Assembly: GCA_963740455.1 (NCBI GenBank)
Contig: CAVUEF010000017.1
Location: 1 to 64,000, forward strand
Length of the DNA: 64,000 nucleotides
Direction of reading: 5' to 3'
DNA from: Paucibacter sp963740455
GTDB lineage: Bacteria > Pseudomonadota > Gammaproteobacteria > Burkholderiales > Burkholderiaceae_C
The notes beneath the pieces are model-generated. The model was not told the origin of the DNA, searched no databases, and worked only from the letters and a program-made list of their open reading frames with translations. Position 1 is the stretch's first letter. The number at the start of each line of letters is the position of its first letter. Below are positions 10,657 to 19,731 of the stretch, in pieces. A program made the position numbers and the translations under genes.

Positions 10657-11589
10657 TCAACGTTTCTTCGCCCTGGGATGCGCAGCATCGTAGACCTTGG
10701 CGAGATGCTGAAAGTCCAGCTTCGTATACACCTGAGTCGTGCTGATGTTGGCGTGTCCGAGCAACTCCTGCACGGCGCGCAAGTCGCCGCTGGACTGCAG
10801 CAGATGCGAGGCAAACGAGTGGCGCAGCATGTGCGGATGCACGTGCGTCGGCAGCCCGGCCTGGATGGCGCGGCGCTTCAGCATGCCGCGCACCTGGTTG
10901 GCATTGATACGTTGCCCGCGTGCGCCCACGAACAAGGCCGATTCGCCCGGTGTTGCCAATGCCGGACGCTGCGTCAACCAGCTTCGCAGGGCTTCGCAAG
11001 CTGCCCTGCCCACCGGCACCGAGCGGCGTTTGCCGCCCTTGCCCAGCACTTGCGCTTCGGTCGATGGCAGGTCTACCCAGCCTGCGGCTTGCGCGCTTGC
11101 CTGCAGGTCCAGCCCCACCAATTCGGCCACGCGCAAGCCGCAGCCGTACAGCAGCTCGACCATGCAGCGGTCGCGTGCCTCGATCCGCGCGTCGATTTGC
11201 GCCGGATTGCGGTAGTCGGCCAAGGCGACCGACTGATCGACCGACAAGGCCTTGGGCAGCGGCTTGGCGGCCTTGGGCGCACGCAGCCCGTCCACCGGGT
11301 TGTGCCTGACCAGGCCCTCGCGCCCCCACCACCGGTAGGCGCCGCGCCAGGCTGACAGCATCAACGCCAGGCTGCGCGGCGCCAAGCCTTGCCCATGCAA
11401 CTGCGCCGTCCAGCGCCGCACATGGTGGGCTTGCACCTCGTCGAGCCGAACCGGGTGTTTGGCGGCGAGCAGCTGAAGACGGCTCAGCGCGTCCAGGTAC
11501 AAGGCCAGCGTGCGCGGGCTGAGCCGGCGCTCGACACGCAGATGCTCGAGATAGCGCTGCAGGCCGGTGTCAAGCGCGGTTCGGGTCAT
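10657..11589 (-). CDS. xerC: Tyrosine recombinase XerC
   Basis: Site-specific recombinase that with XerD resolves chromosome dimers at dif. The N-terminal SAM-like arm-binding domain is at residues 5-90. The catalytic set is complete: Arg in YGCGLRVAEL, Lys in LGKGGKRRSV, HxxR in HPHMLRHSFASHL, His in LLGHANISTTQVY and nucleophile Tyr in VYTKLDF. I use the ATG of MTRTALDTG; a TTG four codons earlier is possible. The order xerC, DUF484, dapF on one strand is conserved in many proteobacteria and suggests co-transcription, although a 31-bp gap separates it from the DUF484 gene. Confidence 0.92.
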   Translation of the reverse strand: MTRTALDTGLQRYLEHLRVERRLSPRTLALYLDALSRLQLLAAKHPVRLDEVQAHHVRRWTAQLHGQGLAPRSLALMLSAWRGAYRWWGREGLVRHNPVDGLRAPKAAKPLPKALSVDQSVALADYRNPAQIDARIEARDRCMVELLYGCGLRVAELVGLDLQASAQAAGWVDLPSTEAQVLGKGGKRRSVPVGRAACEALRSWLTQRPALATPGESALFVGARGQRINANQVRGMLKRRAIQAGLPTHVHPHMLRHSFASHLLQSSGDLRAVQELLGHANISTTQVYTKLDFQHLAKVYDAAHPRAKKR

Positions 11590-11620
11590 CGTCGCTGTCA
11601 AGCAAGACCTGACCCGCGAT

Positions 11621-12310
11621 TCAAGCCGCCGGCAGCAGCCGCGACAGGCTGGCGCTGGCGATTTCGCCGATGCGCGCCAGGAACTCGGTGCCCATGTCGG
11701 CGGTGTAACGGGTCGGGTCGGGCGAGCCGAGCACCAACATGCCGAAGGTCTCGGCAGGCAGGCCCGGGTTGAGCGGTATCAGCGCCAGCGACTTCACGTC
11801 AGCCGGATCATTCAGCCACTGCACCGCCTCGAAACCCGAGTTCACGCCGCAATAGGGCTCGGTCAGGCTGGCGGCGAAGCTCTTCGTGTCGGCGCCGACG
11901 GCCTGTGTGAACGGCAAATCGGCATAGGCCGGGTCGGCGCCCCACAGGCGCAGGCCGGCTTGCGGAATCAGGAACTGATCGCCCAGTTCGTTGACCAGCA
12001 TGGCAGGCAAGGCAAGCGCATTGCGGGTGAGCATGAGCTGGCAGGTCCAGCGGTGCAAGCGGTCGGCAATCGCCACATTCTCCTGGCCGTTGCGAAACAT
12101 CTCGATGAACTTGCGTTCCAGCGCCTTGATCTTGTCGCGCAGCATTTCGGCCTGCCGCTCTTGCAGCGAGACCGTGCGCTGCCCCAGCGGGTGGCTGAGC
12201 TGGACGCTGGCCAACAGTTCGGCGTTGCGCTCGAAAAAAGCCGGAGTGTTCGCCAGGTAGTTGGCGATGTCCTGCTCGGTGATGCCGTCGGTGTCCATTT
12301 GATTGCTCAC
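11621..12310 (-). CDS. DUF484 family protein
   Basis: 229 residues, GAF-like fold by family assignment, function unknown. The visible signature is ITEQDIANYLANTPAFFERN near the N-terminus, followed by SLQERQAEMLRDKIKALERK (coiled-coil) and a C-terminal sensor-like domain (GMLVLGSPDPTRYTADMG). The likely GTG start overlaps the dapF stop (GTGA), implying translational coupling; an ATG four codons later is the alternative. Genes of this family sit between dapF and xerC in many proteobacteria. Confidence 0.85.
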   Translation of the reverse strand: MSNQMDTDGITEQDIANYLANTPAFFERNAELLASVQLSHPLGQRTVSLQERQAEMLRDKIKALERKFIEMFRNGQENVAIADRLHRWTCQLMLTRNALALPAMLVNELGDQFLIPQAGLRLWGADPAYADLPFTQAVGADTKSFAASLTEPYCGVNSGFEAVQWLNDPADVKSLALIPLNPGLPAETFGMLVLGSPDPTRYTADMGTEFLARIGEIASASLSRLLPAA

Positions 12311-13182
12311 AGCTCGATCTCTCCCTCAAAAACAGTTTGGGCCGGCCCCGTCATCAGCACTGGAGCAAAGCCCCCGGCGACGGTGCCCGGCCATTCAATC
12401 GTCAACATGCCACCGCGCGCCTGCAGCTCGACACGCGGCTCCAACAGTCCGAGACGAATGCCCGCCACCACGGCCGCGCAGGCGCCGGTGCCACAAGCCA
12501 GGGTTTCGCCGGCGTCGCGCTCATACACGCGCAGCCGCACATGGCTGCGATCGACGATCTGCATGAAACCGACGTTCACCTTGCGCGCAAAACGCGGGTG
12601 GTGTTCGATCGCCGGGCCTAAAGTGGCGACCGGCGCCGTGTCGACATCGTCCACCAGCAGCACCGCATGCGGGTTGCCCATCGACAGCACGGCCACCTCG
12701 ACCGCGTGCTCGCCCTGCGCATCCAGCACCCGCAACGGCCAGCGCTCGAAACCGTGCGTGACGCTGGGGGTCAGGTCTTGCGCATCGAACGGAACCAGCG
12801 CTGGATCGAATCTCGGCTCGCCCATATCGACCGTCACGCCGCCATCGTCGCGCAGGCGCAGTTCCAGCATGGCGTTGATGGTCTGCACCCGGATGCTGCG
12901 CTTTGCGCTCAAGCCCTTTTCGTGCACATAGCGCACGAAGCAGCGCGCGCCGTTGCCGCACTGCTCGACCTCGTCTCCGCTGTTGTTGAAGATTCGGTAG
13001 CCAAAGTCGATGCCGGGCGCCGGGCCCGGCTCGACGATCAGAATCTGGTCGGCGCCCACACCGAATCGCCGGTCGCCGAGCTGGCGCAACTGCGCGCGGC
13101 TCAGCGGCAAGGGGCCGGCCGTCGCGTCGAGCACGACAAAGTCGTTGCCGGCTCCCTGCATTTTGGTGAAACGCAATTTCAT
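12307..13182 (-). CDS. dapF: Diaminopimelate epimerase
   Basis: Converts LL- to meso-diaminopimelate for lysine and peptidoglycan synthesis. 291 residues from MKLRFTKMQGAGNDFV. The two catalytic cysteines are present in QCGNGARCFVRYV and LACGTGACAAVVAG. The frame stays open upstream only because it runs through the 57-bp tandem array; I reject that extension because the DapF N-terminus is fixed by MKLRFTKMQGAGNDF. First gene of the dapF-DUF484-xerC row. Its leader consists almost entirely of the hairpin array. Confidence 0.96.
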   Translation of the reverse strand: MKLRFTKMQGAGNDFVVLDATAGPLPLSRAQLRQLGDRRFGVGADQILIVEPGPAPGIDFGYRIFNNSGDEVEQCGNGARCFVRYVHEKGLSAKRSIRVQTINAMLELRLRDDGGVTVDMGEPRFDPALVPFDAQDLTPSVTHGFERWPLRVLDAQGEHAVEVAVLSMGNPHAVLLVDDVDTAPVATLGPAIEHHPRFARKVNVGFMQIVDRSHVRLRVYERDAGETLACGTGACAAVVAGIRLGLLEPRVELQARGGMLTIEWPGTVAGGFAPVLMTGPAQTVFEGEIEL

Positions 13183-13193
13183 GAGTAGATTAT

Positions 13194-13614
13194 GACTTTG
13201 TGGGACAGACCTTGGCGTACTCGCCAAGCTCTGTCCCCAACTGACCAGGCGACTTTGTGGGACAGACCTTGGCGTACCCGCCAAGCTCTGTCCCCAACTG
13301 ACCAGGCGACTTTGTGGGACAGACCTTGGCGTACCCGCCAAGCTCTGTCCCCAACTGACCAGGCGACTTTGTGGGACAGACCTTGGTGTACCCGCCAAGC
13401 TCTGTCCCCAACTGACCAGGCGACTTTGTGGGACAGACCTTGGCGTACCCGCCAAGCTCTGTCCCCAACTGACCAGGCGACTTTGTGGGACAGACCTTGG
13501 CGTACTCGCCAAGCTCTGTCCCCAACTGACCAGGCGACTTTGTGGGACAGACCTTGGCGTACTCGCCAAGCTCTGTCCCCAACTGACCAGGCGACTTTGC
13601 GGGACAGACCCTGG
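13194..13614. repeat. Tandem array of 57-bp hairpin units (array 1)
   Basis: Seven full 57-bp copies begin at 13194, 13251, 13308, 13365, 13422, 13479 and 13536; an eighth partial copy runs from 13593. Each unit folds into one hairpin: outer stem GGGACAGA/TCTGTCCC, a C-C mismatch, inner stem CTTGGCG/CGCCAAG and a TACT or TACC loop. Copies differ only at a few loop or stem bases. The period is a multiple of three and lacks stops, so several frames read through it without coding meaning. It fills the gap between an acyltransferase gene and dapF. Confidence 0.93.
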
Positions 13615-13630
13615 ATGCGCCGCGCTCGCA

Positions 13631-14542
13631 TCAATACAGCGATGCGGCGCCGGCCGGGCGCGTCTTGAAGCGCTTGTGCACCCACAGGTACTGCTCGGGC
13701 TGGCGCAGTATCTGTTGCTCAAGCCAGGCATTCAAGGTGTGCGCATCGGCCAGCGGATCGTCAGTCGGATAGTTGGCGAACGGCTCGCCGGCCTCGACTT
13801 CATAGCCCTGGCCGCCCGGCAGCATCCGGATCACCAGCGGCTGCACGCGCATGCCCAGCGTATGAGCGATGCGCGAGGGTGCCAGCAGAGTGCAGGCCGG
13901 CACGCCGAAGAACGGGACAAAGGCCGAATCCTTGATGCCGAAGTCCATGTCGGACGCGTTGACGAAGCAATAGCCCGCCTTGATCGCTCGCAGCACCGGC
14001 CGGATTCCCTCATGCCGGTTCACAAAGGCGGTCTTGCCGAAGCGCGAGCGCCCGGCCAGCATGCGGGCATCGAACACCGGATTGCTTTGCCGCTGATAGA
14101 CATCGACGCCGGGGCGACGCTGGAACAGCCCCAAGGCAGGGCTCGACCACTCCAGGCCGACAAAATGCGGCAGCATCCACATCACAGCCCCCCCGGCGCG
14201 CTCGGCCAGGCCGATGTCGCCCTTGATGTGCGTGAGCTTTTGCAGCCGCTCGGCACTGGCAAACCACAGCAAGCCGCGCTCCAGAATGCTGCGGCCCAGA
14301 ACAGCGAAGTGCTCGCGCGCGATGGCAATGCGCTGCGCCTCGGGCATGGCCGGGAAACACAGTTCCAGATTGCGCAGCGCAATGCACCGGCGCGACCGCC
14401 CCAACCGCCAGAGCAACCAGCCCACGCCCCGACCGAGCCGCGCCAGCACCGCCAACGGCAGCCAATGCAGCAGCCAGAGCAATGCCACCAGGGCATAGGC
14501 CGTCGAGCTGGACATGAAACGCCGCACGCGATCGCGCCGCAT
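13631..14542 (-). CDS. LpxL/HtrB-type lipid A acyltransferase
   Basis: 303 residues of the lysophospholipid acyltransferase superfamily; members add a secondary acyl chain to the lipid A precursor at the inner membrane. One N-terminal hydrophobic anchor (YALVALLWLLHWLPLAVLA) precedes the catalytic HxxxxE-type motif PHFVGLE. DMDFGIKDSAFVPFFG and YLWVHKRFKTRP are typical downstream segments. The start codon directly follows the stop of the upstream acyltransferase; an ATG nine codons later is an alternative. Which acyl position it uses cannot be told. Confidence 0.88.
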   Translation of the reverse strand: MRRDRVRRFMSSSTAYALVALLWLLHWLPLAVLARLGRGVGWLLWRLGRSRRCIALRNLELCFPAMPEAQRIAIAREHFAVLGRSILERGLLWFASAERLQKLTHIKGDIGLAERAGGAVMWMLPHFVGLEWSSPALGLFQRRPGVDVYQRQSNPVFDARMLAGRSRFGKTAFVNRHEGIRPVLRAIKAGYCFVNASDMDFGIKDSAFVPFFGVPACTLLAPSRIAHTLGMRVQPLVIRMLPGGQGYEVEAGEPFANYPTDDPLADAHTLNAWLEQQILRQPEQYLWVHKRFKTRPAGAASLY

Positions 14543-15427
14543 TCAGGCCTCGCGCGCCGGAGCGTCAGCGCTTGGCGCCAAGACCTGCTCGCGCGGTTGC
14601 TTGTAGCGGTGATAACCCCACAGGTATTGCGAGGGCAAAGCGAGCACAAGTTGTTCCATGGCCTGGTTGATGAGGGTGGCCGCCGATTCTGGCGTGGATT
14701 CGGGATCGATGTGCGGCCCGGCGCGTACATGCAAGACGAATCCACCGCCCCGTGCAAGTCGTTCGGCCCAGATCAGCACGGCAACGGCGCCGGTCTGCTG
14801 GATCAGGCGCGCCGCCAGCGTCATTGTGTAAGCCGGCCGGCCAAAAAATGGCAACCAGACGCCTTGGCCGACCGGCGGCACCTGGTCGGGCAGAAGCCCG
14901 ACCGCGCCCCCCTTGCGCAGCACGCGCAGCATCTGGCGCACGCCGGCCAGCGTGGCGGGCGCCGTGACCACACCGGGGCGCGCGCGCGCGCCGTCGACGA
15001 TGGCGCGCATCCAGGCCTTGCGTGCCGGACGAAACAGCACCGCCACCGGCCCGTGCTGCTCGGCAAAGTGCTCGGCATAAGCCTGCGCCGCCACCTCGAA
15101 TGAGCCCAGATGCGGCGTCAGGAAAAGAACGCCGCGCCGCGCCGCCAGCGCTTGCGCCATCACCTCGCGCCCATCCCATCGGACACTTGCCCCCAGCTTC
15201 TGGTCGGCCGGGCGCAGCCACAGCCAAGGCAGCTCGGCAATCATCTTGCCCGCCTCGGCCACGGCCGGCCGGGCGCGCGACCAAGGCACGCCGGCCTGGC
15301 GCACCTGGTCATGAAAGTGGGCACGGTAGCTCGGCGAGAGCCACCAAGTCAGCCAGCCGAGAAAGGCGCCGACCGCGTGCATAAGCCACAAAGGCAGGCG
15401 TGACAACAAACGCAGCAGCAGACTCAT
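14543..15427 (-). CDS. LpxL/HtrB-type lipid A acyltransferase (second copy)
   Basis: 294 residues, paralogous to the next gene and translated just ahead of it, so the pair probably acts in series on lipid A. N-terminal anchor MHAVGAFLGWLTWWL; catalytic PHLGSFE; LLPDQVPPVGQGVWLPFFG and YLWGYHRYKQPR near the end. Divergent from metK with a 142-bp gap that also holds the metK promoter and riboswitch, an arrangement found in other Burkholderiales. Confidence 0.88.
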   Translation of the reverse strand: MSLLLRLLSRLPLWLMHAVGAFLGWLTWWLSPSYRAHFHDQVRQAGVPWSRARPAVAEAGKMIAELPWLWLRPADQKLGASVRWDGREVMAQALAARRGVLFLTPHLGSFEVAAQAYAEHFAEQHGPVAVLFRPARKAWMRAIVDGARARPGVVTAPATLAGVRQMLRVLRKGGAVGLLPDQVPPVGQGVWLPFFGRPAYTMTLAARLIQQTGAVAVLIWAERLARGGGFVLHVRAGPHIDPESTPESAATLINQAMEQLVLALPSQYLWGYHRYKQPREQVLAPSADAPAREA

Positions 15428-15433
15428 TGTTTA

Positions 15434-15439
15434 TATAAT
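15434..15439 (+). promoter_or_regulatory. -10 element of metK promoter
   Basis: A perfect TATAAT. A start point about seven bases downstream would fall at the first base of the riboswitch stem at 15445. No good -35 hexamer is seen at 17 bp. Confidence 0.5.
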
Positions 15440-15444
15440 CTTCC

Positions 15445-15496
15445 ATCGCCGAGTTAAAGGAACAACTTGCGGGGCGATTCATAAATGCCGCTAAAG
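15445..15496 (+). ncRNA. SAM-II/SAM-V-like riboswitch of metK
   Basis: The compact pattern fits the SAM-II/SAM-V pseudoknot group. P1 is ATCGCC/GGCGAT (15445-15450 with 15473-15478). Conserved-looking TTAAAGGA and CTTGCGG lie in the hairpin region, followed by an A-rich linker and the signature GCTAAAG at 15490-15496. GCGG at 15469-15472 can pair with CCGC at 15488-15491 to close the pseudoknot. The location, just ahead of SAM synthetase, supports SAM as ligand. I recall the motif from memory of the family; a covariance search would settle the class. Confidence 0.68.
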
Positions 15497-15569
15497 CGTT
15501 CGCCGCAGCCCTCCAAGCAACACGGCGACGCCCATGTCGATCAGTGTCAGCAACAACAGGAGTGTAAAA

Positions 15570-16752
15570 GTGGCGAACGATTTTCTCTTTACCTCGGAGT
15601 CCGTTTCAGAAGGTCACCCCGACAAGGTGGCCGATCAGATCTCGGACGCGATTCTGGACGCGATCTTCGAACAGGATCCGCGCTCACGGGTGGCCGCGGA
15701 AACCTTGTGCAACACCGGCCTCGTGGTGCTGGCCGGTGAGATCACCACGAATGCCCATGTGGACTACATCCAGGTCGCGCGCGATACGCTCAAGCGCATA
15801 GGGTACGACAACACCGAGTTTGGCATCGATTACAAGGGCTGCGCGGTGCTGGTGGCCTATGACAAGCAAAGCAATGACATCGCCCAGGGCGTCGATCATG
15901 CCAGCGACGACCACCTGAACGCTGGCGCCGGTGACCAGGGACTGATGTTCGGCTACGCCTGCGACGAAACGCCCGAGCTGATGCCGGCGCCGATCTACTA
16001 CGCGCACCGGCTCGTCGAGCGCCAGGCCCAGTTGCGCAAGGACGGCCGCATGCCGTTTCTTCGCCCGGACGCGAAAAGCCAGGTGACGATGCGCTATGTC
16101 GACGGCAAGCCGCACAGCATCGACACCGTGGTGCTGTCGACCCAGCATGCGCCCGAGTGGAGCCTTGGTGACCGGATGAAGCCCGAGTTCTACGAGGCTG
16201 TGCGCGAAGACATCATCAAGCCGGTATTGCCCAAGGAGTGGATCACCGCCGACACCAAGTTCCTGATCAACCCGACCGGACGATTCGTGATCGGCGGCCC
16301 GCAAGGCGATTGCGGCCTGACCGGCCGCAAGATCATTGTCGACACCTATGGCGGCGCCTGCCCGCATGGCGGCGGCGCGTTCAGCGGCAAGGACCCGTCC
16401 AAGGTCGACCGCTCGGCCGCCTACGCCGCACGCTACGTGGCCAAGAACATCGTCGCCGCCGGTCTGGCAAGGCAATGCCAGATCCAGGTGGCCTATGCGA
16501 TTGGCGTCGCAAGAGCCGATGAACGTGACGGTCTATACCGAGGGCACCGGCGTGATCTCGGATGAGAAGCTCGCCGAACTCGTCAGTGAACTGTTCGACC
16601 TGCGCCCCCGGGGCATCATCCAGATGCTCGACCTGCTGCGTCCGATCTACACCAAGACGGCCGCCTACGGTCACTTCGGCCGCGAAGAGCCCGAGTTCAC
16701 CTGGGAGCGAACCGACCGGGCCGCAGCCCTGCGGGCGGCGGCTGGCCTGTAA
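15570..16752 (+). CDS. metK: S-adenosylmethionine synthetase (interrupted by a one-base frameshift)
   Basis: Makes SAM from methionine and ATP. All three repeats are recognisable: SESVSEGHPDKVADQISDAI, GAGDQGLMFGYACDETPE, FLINPTGRFVIGGPQGDCG, TYGGACPHGGGAFSGKDP. Near 16511-16516 the frame shifts. The first part reads to AYAIGVAR and would then run out of frame to a stop at 16565; the true continuation PMNVTVYTEGTG to the C-terminus at 16752 is in another frame. Removing one base restores a full-length protein of about 393 residues. As metK is normally essential, a sequencing or assembly error is the simplest explanation. Start: GTG with AGGAG seven bases upstream; an ATG 36 bp earlier is the alternative. 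Confidence 0.85.
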
Positions 16753-16911
16753 CCTTGAGCACGAAGCGGCTCGGCCGCTCTTGAGCGCCGGCCGCCTCTT
16801 GCAACGAGCTCTTCCGTTTGGACAAGACCACCACGTTGTTCGGTATCGCCAGGAAGGTGGTCTAGGACAGGGCCAGGGTCAAGGCCATCGAGTGGGACGC
16901 CGCGGCGCGGA

Positions 16912-19731
16912 TCAGGCCACGTCGTCGCCCAGCGCCAGCCTGAATGCCTCAGCCACGCCGAGGCTGGTGCCTTCGGCTCGCAGGGCCTCGGCACATTCGG
17001 CCCCGAGCGCCAGCCGCAACAGCAAGCGGGTACGCCTCAGCTCGCGCGCCTCAATGCGGTTGATGGCGTGGTAGTGCCGCGACCAATTCGCCACTGCGAA
17101 GCCATGCAGCCGAGCGGCCACCTCGGCCTCGCCTCGCATCACAAGCGCTTCAGGCAAATGCAAGAGTCCGTGGGCCAGACCCTGGGTAGAGTGACGTTGC
17201 CAGCCGACGCGCACGCTGCGGCGAAACGCTGCCGCGGCGTCGTCCCAGCGGCGCATGCGGATGTAGACCCGGCCAGTTTGCCGGGTGACCGTCATCATGC
17301 TCACCCAGTCGCTCGCGGCAATGGCCGCGCGTTCGCACTCGCCAAAGGCGCTCAGTGCCTGGTCGTTGCGTCCGAGCCAGGCCCACATCGTCGCCCGCAC
17401 GAGCAGCGAATCGAAGACCATGGCTCGATTGCCCAAGCCTTCCCAGAGTCGCTGCGCCTGCGCACCCAAGGCCTCGGCGCCGGCGTAGTCGAGTCGAAAG
17501 TTGCAGGCCATCAGCGCTTGCATGCGCAGGGCCGAGGCCTGCGCGGCGGGGTCGTCCGCGCGACAAGCCAGCGCGTACGCTTCGGCCAGCGCAGTGTCCA
17601 GCGTATCGGCGTAGCGGCCGGCGCTGTACATGCTCCGGACCCACCGCACCAGCGCGATACTGCGGCGCCGGTCGTCTTGCGCCAGCGCCAGCCCGGCCTC
17701 GGCGTGGGCCACCGCTGCGGCTGCGAAGCCGGCGGCACTGCGCCCGTAGGCCAACAGCTCCAGGGCATCGACGAGTAGTGTCTCGTCGTTGGCGTCGGCG
17801 TCACCCAGCGCCTGTTCGAGCGCCAGCAAGCCCGACAGCGGCGGGCTGTCGCTTTCCCAGAAGGGACGCAGTGCCACCGCGAGTTCGAGACCCGTATTCG
17901 AGTCGCCGTCGGCCGGGGCGCTGATGATCGAGGCATGCACATGGGCGACCTCGTCCGCCACCGTGGCCAACCCGCGCGGCAGCACTTGCCGTGCAAAGGT
18001 GATCAGCCAGCGGCGCAGCCGCCCCCTTGCCTCGCGAGCGGCAGTTGCTGGCATGCGCGCGGCCGCAAACTCGCGCACCGGCTGCAAGAGCGCAAAGCGC
18101 ATCGTGCCGTGCGTATCGTCGGCCGGCTGGGCCAGCGATGCGGCCATCAACTCATCCAGCAGCCACTGGGCAGTGTGGAGGTCTGTCGCTGCGACTGCCG
18201 CAACCGCGTCCACGCGAGCCGGTGCGGCAAAGACCGACAGCGCAAGCAGCATCTGTTGTTGCGGCGCTGTCAGCTGTTGCCAGCTCCAGGCAACCATATG
18301 GCGCATCGAGGCATGCCGCGTGTCGGCTGCGGTGTGCGGTGCGGCGCGCACGAGCAGATCCAGCATCGGTGTGCCGGCCGCGTCGCTCAAGCGCTTCAAC
18401 AGCTCTTGCGGAGTCATGCCACGCATGCGCGACGCGGCCAACTCGATCGCCAGCGGCATGCCGCTGAGCATTCGCACCAGGGTGAGGACGGCCTCCAGAT
18501 GATGGGCGTCGAGTTCAAAGTCCGCTCGTACCGCCCGCGCGCGGTCGACAAACAGCGCCACTGCCGGGTTGGCTGCCACTTCGAGCAGCGCTACGTCCGG
18601 CACGGGTAGCGTCAGGCCCTCGATCTCGAAGGCGACTTCGCCGTCCAGCCTGAGCAAGCGGCGCGACGTCACCAACACGTGCAGACCCGGCAAAGCGGTC
18701 AACAACTCCGCGATCTGCCGGCTCGTTTCTTCAACCAGTTGTTCGAGATTGTCGAGCACGAGCAAGGCACGTCGTCCCTGCAGCGCGGCGACGATACCCG
18801 CATGGGCATCCCCGCGGCCGTCGAACGGCAGCTTGCCTCGGATCGCGTCGAGCGCTTGCGCTGCGCTGACGCATCCGACGAGCGGAACAAACCCGATGAA
18901 GTCGAAGCGCCAAAGAATTTTTCCTGCATTGGCGTCGACGGTGGGCACCTCGCACAGTGCTCGCGCCGCGGCTACTGCCATGCGTGTCTTGCCACTGCCC
19001 CCCGGCCCGTGCACGGTGACGAGCCGCTGAGCCTGCACGAGTGCGCGCAAACGCGATGTCGGCAACTCGATCCCGAAGGTCCGCGTCCAGTAGCTCGGCA
19101 GTCCGAACGCTTCCGGTGACGCTGCGGCACCAAAGGGTGTGGCGCACTCCGGCGCCACGCGCGGTAACCCTTGCAAACTGACGCCGTCGAGTTGGTCGAA
19201 CAGAGCAGTCAAGTCATGCCTTTCTTCGACGACCCAGTCGTCAAAAAAACCCGGCATCAGTTCACCTCGGTACAGGGCCCGGGCAAGTTCGTGGTCGCCG
19301 GAACGCCTCAGCGCAGCGAACTGCCGCACGTCGCAATCAATCATGCCGGGCAAGACGCGGATCGTCGTTCGGTCGGCTCTGAGCACCGGCGCAGCTCGTG
19401 CGGGTGGCTCGAGCAGGGTCTTGAGCGTCGACAACGCTTGGCGCAGTCGGTTGCGCCCGACCTCGATCGCCACGCCCGGCCAGAGGAGTTCGATCAACTC
19501 CTCGCGTGGGTGTGCCCGGTCGGGCGCCAGCGCCAGTCGCGCCAGCAGCGACGCCACCGCGCGCGTCGGCCAGCGCTCAATCGTCAGCCCGTCCCTGGAC
19601 GCCTCGATCGCACCGAGCAGCCTGACAGTCCAGCAACCGTCGGCAACCGCGACGGTGCCGCGCACCGGCTGAACGGGTGACGTCGGGGATGAACTCGCAG
19701 CACGGCTCGACATGGCGTCTGTGCCGAGCAT
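16912..19731 (-). CDS. SARP-type transcriptional regulator with ATPase and TPR-like domains
   Basis: About 939 residues. The N-terminus has an OmpR-like winged helix (WTVRLLGAIEASRDG to GRNRLRQALSTLKTLL) and a BTAD-like region (MIDCDVRQFAALRRSGDHEL, ARALYRGELMPGFF). This is followed by an NTPase with Walker A GPGGSGKT and Walker B RALLVLDNLEQL, and a long alpha-helical TPR-like C-terminus. The layout is that of AfsR/MalT-like activators, in which nucleotide and effector binding control DNA binding. No neighbour hints at its target; the flanking genes are metK and a PEP-CTERM gene. The start is uncertain among three in-frame Met codons at 19767, 19731 and 19713. Confidence 0.8.
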   Translation of the reverse strand: MLGTDAMSSRAASSSPTSPVQPVRGTVAVADGCWTVRLLGAIEASRDGLTIERWPTRAVASLLARLALAPDRAHPREELIELLWPGVAIEVGRNRLRQALSTLKTLLEPPARAAPVLRADRTTIRVLPGMIDCDVRQFAALRRSGDHELARALYRGELMPGFFDDWVVEERHDLTALFDQLDGVSLQGLPRVAPECATPFGAAASPEAFGLPSYWTRTFGIELPTSRLRALVQAQRLVTVHGPGGSGKTRMAVAAARALCEVPTVDANAGKILWRFDFIGFVPLVGCVSAAQALDAIRGKLPFDGRGDAHAGIVAALQGRRALLVLDNLEQLVEETSRQIAELLTALPGLHVLVTSRRLLRLDGEVAFEIEGLTLPVPDVALLEVAANPAVALFVDRARAVRADFELDAHHLEAVLTLVRMLSGMPLAIELAASRMRGMTPQELLKRLSDAAGTPMLDLLVRAAPHTAADTRHASMRHMVAWSWQQLTAPQQQMLLALSVFAAPARVDAVAAVAATDLHTAQWLLDELMAASLAQPADDTHGTMRFALLQPVREFAAARMPATAAREARGRLRRWLITFARQVLPRGLATVADEVAHVHASIISAPADGDSNTGLELAVALRPFWESDSPPLSGLLALEQALGDADANDETLLVDALELLAYGRSAAGFAAAAVAHAEAGLALAQDDRRRSIALVRWVRSMYSAGRYADTLDTALAEAYALACRADDPAAQASALRMQALMACNFRLDYAGAEALGAQAQRLWEGLGNRAMVFDSLLVRATMWAWLGRNDQALSAFGECERAAIAASDWVSMMTVTRQTGRVYIRMRRWDDAAAAFRRSVRVGWQRHSTQGLAHGLLHLPEALVMRGEAEVAARLHGFAVANWSRHYHAINRIEARELRRTRLLLRLALGAECAEALRAEGTSLGVAEAFRLALGDDVA

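Noticed and set aside
13194..13614. CRISPR array
   Set aside because: No unique spacers: the whole 57-bp unit repeats, and no cas gene is present. The same applies to 44337-44898.
13179..13731. Open frames on both strands across array 1 encoding 19-residue repeats, including one in frame with dapF
   Set aside because: The 57-bp period is divisible by three and lacks stops, so several frames stay open automatically. DapF has a well-defined N-terminus at MKLRFTKMQGAGNDF.
16825..16863. Inverted repeat AGACCACC/GGTGGTCT after metK as a terminator
   Set aside because: The loop is 23 nt and no T-run follows. Not convincing.
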